A DNA stretch of 64,000 nt, taken from Scedosporium boydii (taxonomy: Eukaryota > Ascomycota > Sordariomycetes > Microascales > Microascaceae). Below are positions 1 to 11,099 of the stretch, in pieces. Each line of letters opens with the position of its first letter. The stretch's first letter is position 1. The DNA is taken from assembly GCA_002221725.1 (NCBI GenBank), contig NJFT01000068.1, forward strand, positions 62,001-126,000. The letters are read 5' to 3'. The notes under the pieces are model-generated. The model ran no database searches. It was not told the DNA's origin and saw only the letters and a list, made by a program, of their open reading frames with translations. The translations under genes were made by a program, and so were the position numbers.

Positions 1-514
1 ACCTCGTATTATTTTTACTGTTCCTTACCGCCCTTCCTGCGGCCTTTGTCGCGGCCTGGTCATGATATGCTATAGTTCTTCTAGTAGGAATGGTTAAATG
101 GAACGCCGGAAATGACTAATTAGTAAGAATAGAGCTAGATTAGAAAGAAGAAGGTCTCTAAATAAGGAGAGGTTAAAGAATTATGCCAGTGCCTAAAGGA
201 GTACTCTGTGATATATATTAAGCTAGAACAAGTAGTAGGATATTACTAATAATAAAGACTAGATAGAACTAGGTAAAAGAAGTTAATTAAATTAAAGAAA
301 AACTAAATAATAATAAAGAACTTGATAAAAGTAATCTTATTTATTCTCTTAAGAAAAAGAAGAAGAATTTTCTTCTAAAAGAAAAAAGGAATAAAATAAC
401 TATGCTCCCTAGTCTATAGTAAAGAAATAAAGTTCTTTCGCCCTGCCCTGCGACCTATATAAAAACTATACTAATTCTATTATAGTTACCTCTTTCCCTA
501 GTATACTATTCTTA
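1..514. repeat. Unclassified RIP-degraded AT-rich sequence
   Basis: The first ~60 bases have normal composition; the rest is AT-rich with most remaining C and G in CT/AG and CC/GG contexts, as RIP leaves them. No open frame and no match to the gypsy element further right was seen before about 515. It is probably another decayed repeat, but I cannot name it. Confidence 0.5.
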
Positions 515-1525
515 TAAATAATTATAATAGACTATAATCTATTAGAAAAGATTAACTTAGATAAAGATAGACTATTTATTTTATATTTTTAGTAAAACTT
601 ATTAAATAAAATAGAAATTAATTATAAGATATTTATTATTTATTATTTAAAAATATAAAAATAAGTAAATTAGATAAATTAAATATTTAAAATATATCTA
701 TAATTTTATATTAATTAAAAATAAAATAATTAGATATTACTACTATTTTTAATTTAGAGAGCTTATAATATAAATATATTGAAAATATTTAAATATTATT
801 ATTTTATATAAAATATAATATTAAACTTAGAGAAAGATTAAATTAATAAATATTAAGATTTAAGTAAAGTAAATAATCTTTATAGTATATTAATATATAG
901 AGCGACTAGTATGTAGTAACTATAGCTTGTAGCAGTAGCTGCTACATAGCACGTGACGCGTGGCAGCAGCGGCATAGAACAAAAAGTAAAGAATTCCTTA
1001 GTAGCTATCGACTTTAAATTAGAACATCTTTTTTAATCAGAATCCTTCTTTTTCTTTTCGATTCTAGTTTCGTTTCTATAACGATTAGACTAATCTTTCC
1101 AACATCGATCGCATTGCGATTAATATCTCTAAGATGACTATTTCTTTTATTTTCTAGAGGATGTTTTAGTTTAATTTTCTTACTCGATTATAATAGTAGA
1201 TAAAATAAAAAAACTATATAAATAGTTAATTAGAGAACTATAGTTTATCTAAAAAAAAAAAAAAATTATACTAATAATAAGTAGCTTAAGAGACTAATTT
1301 TTAAAAGAGAAAGTAAGGTTTAGTTATTATAAAAGAAGCTAAAAACTAAAGACTCCTAAATTAAATTAAATAATTAAATAATAAGTTAAATTATAAAAAG
1401 TTAAAACTATTTACTATTAAATAATAAGTTTTAAAAATTAACTATAAACTTAACTTACTAGAAACTATAAAATATAACTTAGTTTTTTATATTATATTCC
1501 TAAAACTTATATATAATAATATAGA
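515..1525 (+). mobile_element. RIP-degraded gypsy integrase/C-terminal fragment, itself interrupted
   Basis: Bases ~515-875 align by eye with the integrase core of the intact element (~11,620-11,980), and ~1,186-1,525 with the integrase C-terminal part (~11,995-12,310). Almost all differences are C-to-T or G-to-A. The two halves are collinear and separated by ~310 bp of much less mutated DNA, so a different sequence has inserted here. Both halves are full of stops and cannot code. Confidence 0.65.
876..1185. other. GC-richer insertion inside a gypsy fragment
   Basis: About 310 bp of near-normal composition lies inside heavily RIP-mutated gypsy sequence. It retains CG, CA and TG dinucleotides that its surroundings have lost, and has a short inverted repeat near 930-948 (TAGCAG and CTGCTA around TAG). 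No open frame, clear terminal repeat or target duplication was found. It could be a short non-autonomous element or a younger solo insertion; boundaries are approximate. Confidence 0.45.
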
Positions 1526-1715
1526 TTTAGTAATATTAAATCTATTAGCAAGCTCTAGTTAATTTCTAACTTAGGAATAGAGGAAGTAGTATTCTCTATA
1601 GTGTCCTCCTCCACTACCTATTCTATTCCTAAATAAATAACTTCTAATATCCTTTTCTTATAAAATTTTTTTTCTCTCTTAAGCTAACTAATATAGAATA
1701 TAGTAATATTAAAAG

Positions 1716-2800
1716 TATTATATTTCTAATACTAGGGAACTAGTTAATTAATTGATATTAGGTAGGTATAGTAAGTGTCAGGGTCGTAGGGGCCTGGTAA
1801 TAGTAAATAAGGTAATCAAGTAGTATTTATAATAATATAATAGAAGTATATATATAAGTATAAGTTATAGTTATACTTATATTAACTACTAAAGTCTTAA
1901 AAGTTAAACTAGATATATAGTAGAACTTATAGTTTATATAAATATTTCCTTTCTAAGCTTTCTTAAATAATTAGAGCCTACTAACTAGTAATCGGAGTAA
2001 TTACTAGATAATTAAAGTAATCTTAGAAGTAATTGCTACTAATCATTAGTCCTATCCTTTAATTACTTCCTTATATACTAAGTACTAATAGCCAGCTACC
2101 TATTCCTTCTTATTTTATTATATATTACTACTTTTAGGCTTATATAAAGGTTAGCTTATAATATAATACTTCTCCTCCTTTAGTCTTTATCTTTAAAGAC
2201 TTATAAATAGACTATTTTACTTATTAATTTTAACTTTATATATTTTAGCTTTCTTTTCCTAGTTCTTTAGTATTTCTAATTATATTAGGCTCTAGTAGAA
2301 ACCTATCTTCTTTTTACCTTTATATTCTATAACTTATTAATACTATTAATAAAATCGGTTTTATTATAATACCTTATTTTTTTTATAACTAGTAGTCTCT
2401 TACTTATAAAATAGTAGAGAGTATATCTTACTATAGTAAGTATATCTATTTTAGTTACTCTTATAATATTATAAGTACCCCTATAGGTATTAGTAAGTCT
2501 ACTACCTACTTAGTTTTTTATATTTTAATTAATATCTTTAGTTTTTTATTTTATTTTAGAGATGTATTACCTTAAGTAGGAGAAGGAGGAGGCTAAATAG
2601 GCTTTAATTAAGTTTCTATAGAGGGCCTCTAAAGCTTTTACTTAATTATATATTTAAAAATAAAAGAAGGTATTATCTTAAAAAAAGGTAGAGATAGTAA
2701 AATAGAGTCTTTACTCCTTAGATAAGCTAGAGGAGGCAGAGTACTAGGAGTTAGAGATAGTTATTACTATATAATCTTTTAATACTATAGATATAATATA
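1716..2800 (-). mobile_element. Inverted, truncated gypsy 3' end (LTR plus internal 3' region)
   Basis: Bases 1,716-2,163 are the reverse complement of the 450-bp LTR seen at 13,208-13,657, and ~2,164-2,800 are the reverse complement of the internal sequence just upstream of that LTR (~12,570-13,207), including the polypurine tract, which appears here as CTTCTCCTCC. The copy stops near 2,800, where a second fragment of the same region begins in the opposite orientation. It is heavily RIP-mutated. Confidence 0.75.
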
Positions 2801-3461
2801 CTTATAAAAAAAATAAAAATTAAAATAAGTTAAATACTTAAGTATTTTAAATAAATATTATTAAAAAAGAATATTATTAATAGTTTATATTAAATACTTT
2901 TAATTAATTTTAAAAGTTACTATATTAAAAAAGTAAGATTTAAAAATATAATTCTATATAATTATAAAGATAATGTAAAATTAAAATAAGACTTATAAAA
3001 AAAAAATTAAAACTAATAAGTTTTTAAAAATAGAGACTAAAAAGAAGAGAAAATTATATTATAATATAGCTATAACTAAATTATAAGAAAGTAATATAGT
3101 ATAATAAAACTATAAGTTATATAATTATCTTTACTAAAAAGTAACTAATTAATTTTATTAAATAACTAACTAATTATAAGCTAAAGTACCTAGTTAATTA
3201 ATCTAAAAACTAACTTATATAGAAAGCTTAGAAAAAAAATATCTATATAAACTATAAATTTTACTATATATTTAATTTATCTTTTAAGACTCTCTAGTAG
3301 TTAATTTAAATAATACTATACCTCTATACTTAAATATATACTTCTTATTATATTATTATAAATACTATTTAACTACTTTATTTATTTCTAATAAGTACCT
3401 ACTATCTTAATACTATTTTATTTTATTAATTAACTAGATTTTAAATATTAAAATTATAATA
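2801..3461 (+). mobile_element. Extremely RIP-degraded gypsy 3' end with LTR
   Basis: The internal 3' region (~2,810-3,056) and an LTR (~3,057-3,461) match 12,980-13,657 in direct orientation. Nearly every C and G has been lost, so the match rests on the pattern of surviving CT/AG steps and on alignment length. The LTR copy is ~405 bp against 450 bp in the better preserved copies. Together with the preceding fragment it forms an inverted arrangement of two element ends. Confidence 0.6.
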
Positions 3462-4088
3462 AATATATTTAAAAGAAAGTAGATATTACTTAATTAAAGT
3501 ATTATAAAAATATTAATTTTTTTTAAATTATTAAGCTTTAAATAAAATTATTAAAAAGAATTAAATTTTATTTATTTTTAAAACTTTTAATAAATTATAA
3601 TAAGTTTATTATTATTTATATATTAGTTTTAAAAAATATATATTATATAATAAAAATTATAAAAGAAAATAAATAAAAAAGCTATATTTTATTATTATTA
3701 TAATTATTTTAAATATATAATAATATTATTTAATTTAATTAATATTTATATAATATTTTAAATATATATTTATAAAATTATAGAAAGTTTAGTAAATTAA
3801 ATTTATATTATCTATTTTAATAATATTTTTATTTACTTTAATAATTTTAAAAAATAATAAAAGTATATTTATAAAGCTATTAAATAGTTATAAAATATAA
3901 TTTAAAAGTAAATATAAATAAATATAAATTTAAAATAAATATAATTAAATTTTTTTAATTTTATTATTAAATTTAATAATATAAATATAAAAAATTAATT
4001 AAAAAGTTTTTAAGTAAATTTATTTTTTAAATACTTAATTACCCGATACTATATAATTTAGTAGAGGGAAGCTAGATATACTAACTTA
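3462..4088. repeat. Very AT-rich RIP-degraded DNA
   Basis: C and G are almost absent and no ORF or recognisable element remains. Composition returns to normal abruptly close to the stop codon of the gene at 4,089. Confidence 0.6.
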
Positions 4089-4961
4089 TCAATTAATCCT
4101 AGAGTATACAACCCGAAACTCAGGGTTTTGAAGTCTATGATCGCCATGGCCAGGAAGGCTAGTTGACCCATCCCGACTAGCAGCACGTACCGAAGCATTC
4201 TCCATTTCTGCAAATGCCTTGACTTGCTCAACATTTGTGTTTATCTTCCTCGTAGTCTCGTCTTCCTTCTCCCTGAACCGAACCCCATCACTAAAAACTT
4301 TTATACGGCCTTCAGATTCTTGACATAGCCTCTCCAGCCAGACGCCAGGGACATTCCCTTCAAAGCAGACCCATCTCAAGCTAGGCTGTCGAGCAACTTC
4401 CTCCAGCCAATTGGGCCATGCATAATGCTTCAAAATGAACGAGTCTCTCAATTCTTCCTCGCCATTCTGACGCCGCGTTTCCGCAGCCAGTAGCTCGCCT
4501 TCCACCTTCTCCTGGAACTCGTTCTTGTGAAACTCAATATCCAGGTGATCGACGTTGGGGCTACGTTTAAGAAGGTGGAACAGGAAAAGTTCCCACGAGG
4601 GGTTGATGAAGTCGGGATTCTCGACAGCGACAACCATTGAGACACGGCGCAGTCGTTCGAATCGCAAAGTGCCGTGGCACTTGATGCCGGTGCGTGTGCC
4701 GGAGCCCGTGGTTGACTCGTGGACGATGATCTCGGTGAAGGCGAAAGGGCTCATTTCCATATACATCTTCTTACAAGTGCACATAACTGGCGGCACGGAT
4801 TGTTCGTATGTTCGGAAGAGAACTTCGGGGTATTGAGTGATTTCCGTCATCAAAAGATCATTCTCATCCGGGGGGGCGAGAGTAAATCTCTGGACCTTCT
4901 CGCGGATCTCCGCAGGGAGGCGGAAGAAAAGAGACTCTGTTTGGGGGTGCATGATCCCCAC
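4089..4961 (-). CDS. F-box-like / 2EXR-type hypothetical protein (290 aa)
   Basis: A single-exon ORF starts with two close Met codons (residues 1 and 4). Residues 11-26 read LFFRLPAEIREKVQRF, the N-terminal motif of the 2EXR/F-box-like proteins that are numerous in Pezizomycotina. The middle is a Leu/Trp-rich helical region with the pattern expected of this family; the C-terminus is charged and low complexity. Family members have no established biochemical role, and the motif resembles an F-box helix, so substrate-adaptor function is only a guess. The gene is a GC-normal island between >80% AT repeats and is intact, with no RIP-type nonsense codons, so it is either under selection or recently placed here. 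Transcription would run leftwards into the RIP block. Confidence 0.75.
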   Translation of the reverse strand: MGIMHPQTESLFFRLPAEIREKVQRFTLAPPDENDLLMTEITQYPEVLFRTYEQSVPPVMCTCKKMYMEMSPFAFTEIIVHESTTGSGTRTGIKCHGTLRFERLRRVSMVVAVENPDFINPSWELFLFHLLKRSPNVDHLDIEFHKNEFQEKVEGELLAAETRRQNGEEELRDSFILKHYAWPNWLEEVARQPSLRWVCFEGNVPGVWLERLCQESEGRIKVFSDGVRFREKEDETTRKINTNVEQVKAFAEMENASVRAASRDGSTSLPGHGDHRLQNPEFRVVYSRIN

Positions 4962-5254
4962 GATGGAGAATATACAGTGATGGCGATGGTGATGGCGATG
5001 GCGGTCAACAAGGAGAGGAGACTCCTTAGATATATATAGTAAAAGATTTTTGTCGTTTTAAGGTTCATTTGGCCTCGCAGGCAGCGTCCCACTGCATCGT
5101 CGGTTGAGTCGAGCCGGACCTGAGTCAAGCCTGGGCAGTCCTGAATTATACTAAGTAAAATATAGGATGTTTATATAAGTCGCTATTATAAGAATAAACT
5201 AGTATAACAGGTATACTTTATATTATATAAATAATAAGTAATAGATAGTAAAAC
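4962..5254. other. 5' flank of the island gene
   Basis: This stretch holds the presumed promoter of the 2EXR-type gene. A short GATGGC/GATGGT repeat lies at ~4,979-5,003 just upstream of the start. Composition drops after ~5,140, then a gypsy LTR begins at 5,255. The five bases before the LTR, AAAAC, are its left target-site copy. Confidence 0.5.
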
Positions 5255-5704
5255 TGTCACGGGCCGACCTTTATACAGGGCCAGAAGCGGTGACGCACGG
5301 CAGAACGAAAAGACGTGGGCGGCCGGCCACAGGTGCCCGGCGCCTAGGAAAGCGATCGGAGGAAGAAATCGATAATCAGCAGCGATCACAGCCGCAATCA
5401 CTCCGATCATTTAGTAATCACTCCCAATCACTAGACAAACAAACCCAATCACCTTAGAGAGCTTAGAAGAGAAATAGCTATATAAACTACAAGTTTCGCT
5501 ATATATCTAATTATCTTTTAAGACTCTCTAGTAATTAATATAAGTACAACTACAATCTATACTTATATATATACTTCTACCCTATTATTATAAATACTAC
5601 TTGATTATCTTATTTACTACTAACAGGCTCCTATAACTCTAATACTTACTATACCTACCTAATATTTATTAATTAACTAGTTCTCTAGTATTAGGAATAT
5701 AATA
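5255..5704 (+). repeat. 5' LTR of the gypsy element
   Basis: It begins TGTCACGGGCC and ends GGAATATAATA; the partner at 13,208 begins TATTATAGGCT and ends GGAACGTAATA, the same termini after C-to-T/G-to-A change. The first ~195 bp keep many CG, CA and TG steps, while the rest is RIP-mutated, so the RIP boundary lies inside this LTR. No primer-binding site could be recognised just downstream. Confidence 0.88.
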
Positions 5705-6149
5705 TATTAACTACTTCTATTTAGTAAGTAACTCTATTAAGTAATACTAATATCTAGGAATTATAGCCCTAGCTAAGAAGGAAACTCCTCCTAAGTTAGA
5801 TAATAAAGTTAAAATAAAGAAAGCAACTACACCTCCTATTAAAGCTAATAAGGAATCTAATGATAATAAGGACACTAACTCTATTACTATTAAGGAGCTC
5901 TAGGATATTATAGTAAGCTAAGATAAAAGAAGTAGAAGAGTTTATTAGTTATTAATATAAGAAGAATAGAGGATTTGACTAGTACTTTAGTAATATCGAG
6001 TAAGTAATCTAGGAGAATACTAGCCCTCTAATTAGGTAATAAATTACTTAACTAGAATAAATAATCTAGTAGTTAAAGATAAATATAATAGCTTATAGAA
6101 GTAGTATACCTCTTATAGTCTCTATAATTATAATACTTAAGCTTAAGAT

Positions 6150-6880
6150 TACTTTATTAGAAAAGTATAAAGGGAACTAATAGAAGTTATAAGGATTTTT
6201 TATATAAATAAGAACTTATTTATAATATTATAAAGATCAATTTTATATTAAAGCTAATAAAGTAACTACTATAGCTTAATACCTTATAAATAATATACTT
6301 ATATAATTTAAACTTATTCTCTAAGACTATTTTAAAAATAATAAAACTATATAAAAAGCTAAAACTATTAAAATCTTTAAAAACTATAAAAAGTTTAAGG
6401 AAGCTCTTAAAGGAGCTTTTAGTAAACTTAATAAAGAGTAAACTATAATTTAATAATTAGAAAAGTTAAGGTAAAAAGGATCTACTACTAAGTATATTAT
6501 AAAATTTAAGTAGATTATTATATACCTTAACTAGAAAGATAAGCTTCTTATAACCTACTTCTATAATAAGCTTAAAGAGAAAGTAAAGGATAAACTCTAT
6601 AAACTTAAGAAACTAGTATAACTTATAAAGTATATTAAAAGTATTATAAATATTAATAACTACTTATATAAGTAATAATAGTAGAGATAGAGTTAGATTA
6701 TAACTAGGGCCTATAAGCTATAAGTTACTACTAATACTAAATATAAGTAAAGTAATAGTAATATTTTATAGGAAACCTATTTAGAACTTATAGACTTAAA
6801 AGCTAATAATAAAAGTATTATTTTTAAGACTTTAAAAGCTAAGATTAGGAAATATTATAAATATAGATATATAGAGTATT
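6150..6880 (+). pseudogene. gag remnant with CCHC zinc-knuckle relic
   Basis: Read through stops, ~6,150-6,680 gives a retrotransposon Gag capsid pattern (KFKGN-like start, a long run of helices, 'YFYNKLKEKVKDKLYKL'). Around 6,850 a K-Y-Y-K-Y-R-Y-I-E-Y-Y segment fits a C-X2-C-X4-H-X4-C knuckle in which TGT/TGC and CAC/CAT have become TAT. It cannot be translated now. Confidence 0.65.
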
Positions 6881-8399
6881 ATATTTAAAAATATTAAATA
6901 AGGTATAAACTAAAACTAAGATATAAAAAACTTAATAAAAAGAAATTAAGTTTTAAACTAGTATTTAAAGGAAAGGTTTAATAACTAGAAGCTAGTATTA
7001 TTAATTATAAAACCTTATCTTAAATAGTATATTATAATAATAACTATAGTACCTACTATAGTAAGAAGGAGGGAGTAGGATAGTATTTAAAAAAATCCTA
7101 AATGCTTAAGATGATAATATAAAAAAAAGTGTCTTACCTTCCTAAAGTTAAAAGGAGGATTAAAGAAACTAAAGTAGAATTACTAAAGAAATATAAGATA
7201 CTATATTAAGGTAATCTCTTATATAAAGAATATTATAATAAAGCTTACTAGTAATATTATTAAATCCCTAAAACTTTATAATAATATAAATATTTACAAA
7301 GTATAAGAAAACTATATAAGAAATAAGGGAAGGTCTACTAAGTTAAAAAAGAACTAAAGGAAGAGGTATTTAATTAATATCTATATTTACTAAAAGAAGA
7401 CTTAAATATTATAAAAGTATATAAAGAAGTAACTTAAAAAGTAGAGAAACTAAGAGGATGATCTCTATATTAGCTTATATACCTAAGTACCCTGGAAGGC
7501 TTCTATAAGGCCTAAGAAAAGACTAAGAAGGAACTTTAACTATAGGTATATAAAAGCGTACTTGAAACTAATAAAGAACTTATAAAGGAACCCCTAACTA
7601 TTAAGGAAAAAGGGAAGGATAAAGTACTAACTAAAGATTTAAATACCTCCTTTAGTATTTAGGATTCTAAGAATAAAACCTAGGAGAAATAGAAATAATC
7701 TATAGAGGAATAGTAAGCTAACTAAAGGAAAGCTATAAAGAGACAAGCCTCCTTTATCTAGTATAAAGGAATAGGTAGAAGCTAAACGCCCTATAAAAAA
7801 CTAAACTAGTATTATAATAGGAAACTAGATAATATTATATTAGACCTTATTGATCTCTAGGTATAGGTTAACTAGTTATATATATTCTTTATAGTAAAGA
7901 CCTAAGAGTTAAATTTTAGTAGTAGATTAATAACCTAGAAAAATAAATTAACTTTATAGAAGATATAGGACTTAAGATAGGTAGTAAGGTAGTTATATTA
8001 AAAACTACTATAGAAGGTTTTATAGAGAACTTCTAGTACTAAGTCTACTTTCTTAAAACTTAATAAAGGCCTACTATTAGAATAGTAAAAATAGAGTAGA
8101 AGAACTTCTTTAAACTCTGGGAGCTGTAGGAAGAAATTAAGAGAACTACTAATAGCCTATAGTAGTAAATCTTAGAAGTTAGTAATTAAAAAATGAAACT
8201 AGTAAAATAATAACTTACCTATAAATAAAAAATATTTAGATAAGTAATCTATTAATTAACTATAAGAAGATATTTTAAAACTTTAAGAATAACTTAAGAT
8301 AAAATAATAACTAGTTACTAAAGAAATTACCTAGAAAATGGGACCAGGACCTAAGGAAGGAATATAAGAAATAAACATTATAAAAGGATAGTAGATTTA

Positions 8400-8700
8400 C
8401 TATTTGAAAGTATCTATTATTTTAGCTAGCTAAGTATTTATAGCCCTGGTAGATAGTAGAGTATAAGGAAATTTTATTATATTTATAATTATTAATAGAT
8501 TAGAACTATTATAAATAGAAAAATACTAGTTATATATTTTAAATATATATAATAGAATATTAGTAGACTATAAAGATAGAGTAGTTAGTATAGAGACTAT
8601 ATACCTTTATATTACTATTACTAAATAAGTTAACTATATCTTCTTTAATATTACTAAGATTACTAGATACTCTATTATACTAGGAACCTTATAACTATAA
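8400..8700 (+). pseudogene. Retrotransposon aspartic protease remnant
   Basis: Translation around 8,445-8,480 gives ALVDSRVQGNF, the counterpart of the A-L-V-D-S-G-A-Q-G-N-F active-site motif of fungal gypsy proteases, with the Gly changed to Arg by a G-to-A mutation. Stops follow on both sides. Confidence 0.65.
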
Positions 8701-9568
8701 ATAAGAAACCTATAGATTAATTAAGTAATTAATTAGCTTACTTAGAATAAGACTAAGTAAGGCCTAGGAAATAATTTAGCTACTAAGTAGAGCTAACTAA
8801 GAAAGTTGCTTTTAAGTAAACTAAGAGCCTTTAGAATAATAATCTACTTTAAAGTACTTACTATAAAAGAATTAAATTACTTATTAAAAAGAAGGAAGTA
8901 TAAGTAAGTATATATAATAAGAGTTATAATAGCCTTTAAAACCCTATTAATAGTAGAAGAAATACTATAGCTCCTACCTAAGGAATACTAGAGATATAGT
9001 AAAGTATTTACTAAAGAATTAGAAACTAGACTACTAGAATATAGCTAGTAGGATTATATAATACTCTTAAAAGAAGGTATATAACTAAGGTTTATATTTA
9101 TTTATAACTTTAATAAAGTATAGCTTTAAGTACTTTAGGAATATATTAAGGAGATACTAAAGAAAGGATATATCTAATTATTAATATTACTAGTTAGATA
9201 TTCTATCCTTTTTATATTAAAGAAAAATAGAAGACTATAGATATATATAGACTATTAATAACTTAATGATATTATAATAAAGAACTAATACCTACTACTT
9301 CTAATCTCTAAACTATAAGATAGGCTCTAAGGAGCTTAGTAATTTATAATATTGGATTTGAAGAGAGTATATAACCTGATCTATATTAAGGAAGGTAATA
9401 AGTAGAAAATAGCCTTTTAAACTTATTATAACTACTTTAAATATTTAGTTATATCTTTTAAATTAACTAATACTTTAGTAAGCTTCTAGATAATAATTAA
9501 CTATATACTATAAGAATACCTAGACTAGTTTATAGTAATATATTTTAATAATATCTTTATTTATTTTA

Positions 9569-10167
9569 TCTTAAGGTTATAAAAGGAAATAAAGAAAGAA
9601 TAGTTTTTTTTACTTATTAGGAATTTTTAAGGGGGAAAAGAAGTAAAAGAAAGAGAAAATAAGGGTATGAAGAAGTAATTATATTAGAATAGTGTCTGTG
9701 TAGTCCTTATTTTTCTATTTCTAAAGCTGGAAGGAAAGGAGGAGGAAACGGGTCTATATATAGACGATTTCTTTCTATAGAAAAATCAAAAAATAACTTC
9801 GTTACTTCTCAGATGCCCCAGAACTCGAACACGTCATCGAACACATCGTTCGAGTACTCACGTCATCGAACATATTATGTTTTTATTTTTATTTCTTAGT
9901 TCTCGGAAAGTTATTTTTAGGTTTCTTGTTCCGGTTCTTCTAGAAGCCACGTTTCTATTTCGGTTCTTTTAGAAGCCAAGTTTCTATTCTAATTCTTCTA
10001 GAAATTTCTGTTCTAGTTCTTCCAGTTCTTCTAGAGGCTGGGTTTCTATTCTAGTTCTTCCAGGCCTTTATTCTTTTAAGAATTAATTTTTAGAATAACT
10101 TCTTTTTATTTTTATTTTTATTTTATAATATTTCTTTATAATATTATTTTACTTAAATATAGTAACA
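9569..10167. mobile_element. 599-bp LTR-like insertion (copy 1) nested in the RT domain
   Basis: The insertion is flanked by TTTTA on both sides (9,564-9,568 and 10,168-10,172), and removing it and one TTTTA restores the RT reading frame. It starts TCTTAAGGTTAT and ends AGTAACA, resembling an LTR except that the expected TG start reads TC. Inside is a pyrimidine-rich minisatellite (~9,919-10,080). It retains more CG/CA steps than its host, so it entered later. The related copy is at 15,986-16,581. It is most likely a solo LTR of a second family; no internal coding region is present. Confidence 0.8.
9919..10080. repeat. ~29-bp minisatellite with palindromic cores, in LTR-like copy 1
   Basis: About five imperfect units share the pattern TTTCTATTCTAGTTCTTCT then AGAAGCC. 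Each carries a palindromic or near-palindromic core such as CTTCTAGAAG. The same array, differently mutated, lies at ~16,335-16,495. Confidence 0.7.
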
Positions 10168-10479
10168 TTTTAAGATATTAGAGGAATATAAGGAGTATAT
10201 ATATAAAGTCCTCTAGAAGCTAGAAGAAGCTAATTTACTAGTTAAGATTACTAAATGTAAATTCTATAAATAAGAAGTAGATTTCCTTAGCTATATTATT
10301 TAACTAGGTAAAATCTAGATGTAAGAATTAAAGGTTAAGACTATCTTAGATTAGTTAGTACTAATTAATATTATAGAAGTTAGAGGATTCCTTAGATTTC
10401 TTAACTTCTACTATAGGTTCCTTAGGGACTATAGTAAGAGGGTTAAAGCCTTTACTAACTTAATAAAGAAAGGTACTTT

Positions 10480-10960
10480 TTTTAAATGGGGACTTAAGAA
10501 ATAAGAAGTATTCTAGGAAGCTAAGTAAGTAATAAGTAAGTAATTAGTACTTATTGAAGCTAACCTTATAAAATTATTTAAAGTTAAAATAGATACTTTA
10601 GATATAGTATTAGAGCTTAGCTTAAGTAATAAGATGAAAATAATAAAGTTTAATTAATAATTTTTATATCTAAGAAGCTTAGTAATCTAATACTATAATA
10701 TATTATATTTGATAAAGAACTTATAGCTATTATTAAAGTATTTAAGGAGTAGAGATACTATTTAGTTAGTATTAAATATTTTATTATAGTCTACTTAGAC
10801 TATAAGAACTTTATAGGATTTATAATAACTAAGGAACTTAACTAATAATAAGTCTAATAAGTAGAAAAATTATTAGAGTATAACTTTTAAATTATATATA
10901 TTAAAGGAAAGGAAAATAGAAGAGTAGATACTCTTAACTGATACCCTAACTACTTCTAGA
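10480..10960 (+). pseudogene. RNase H remnant of the gypsy element
   Basis: Following the RT connection (EVRGFLRFLNFYYRFL at ~10,375-10,425 and a TFFKWG-like segment), this stretch reads as a degraded gypsy RNase H with KLSNLILQYIIFDKEL-like and HKNFIGFI-like segments, in the usual order. Many in-frame stops are present. Confidence 0.6.
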
Positions 10961-11099
10961 AGATATCTAAAGAAGTATAGATTATATTATACTAAGATAA
11001 TAAAGGTAACCTATAACAAGTTGTAGTAAGCTATTAAGTTAAGTAGAATTAGAAACTACTTAGGAAAATAAGGAAATAATAGAAAGGCTATAAGACCTT

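Larger units (their letters stand above)
9100..10330 (+). pseudogene. Reverse transcriptase remnant, split by an insertion
   Basis: Bases ~9,110-9,568 encode a recognisable gypsy RT, including SILFILKKNRRL- and CIDYRQLN-like segments in RIP-altered form. The frame resumes at 10,168 with LEEYKEYIYKVLQKLEEAN and ITKCKFYKQEVDFL. The catalytic YxDD box reads IYFNNI at 9,541-9,555: both Asp codons (GAT/GAC) have become AAT, so the active site is lost as well as the frame. A 599-bp LTR-like element interrupts the domain just after the box. Confidence 0.85.

Noticed and set aside
5186..5410. 74-codon minus-strand ORF over the 5' LTR
   Set aside because: It lies in LTR sequence and is open only because this part escaped RIP.
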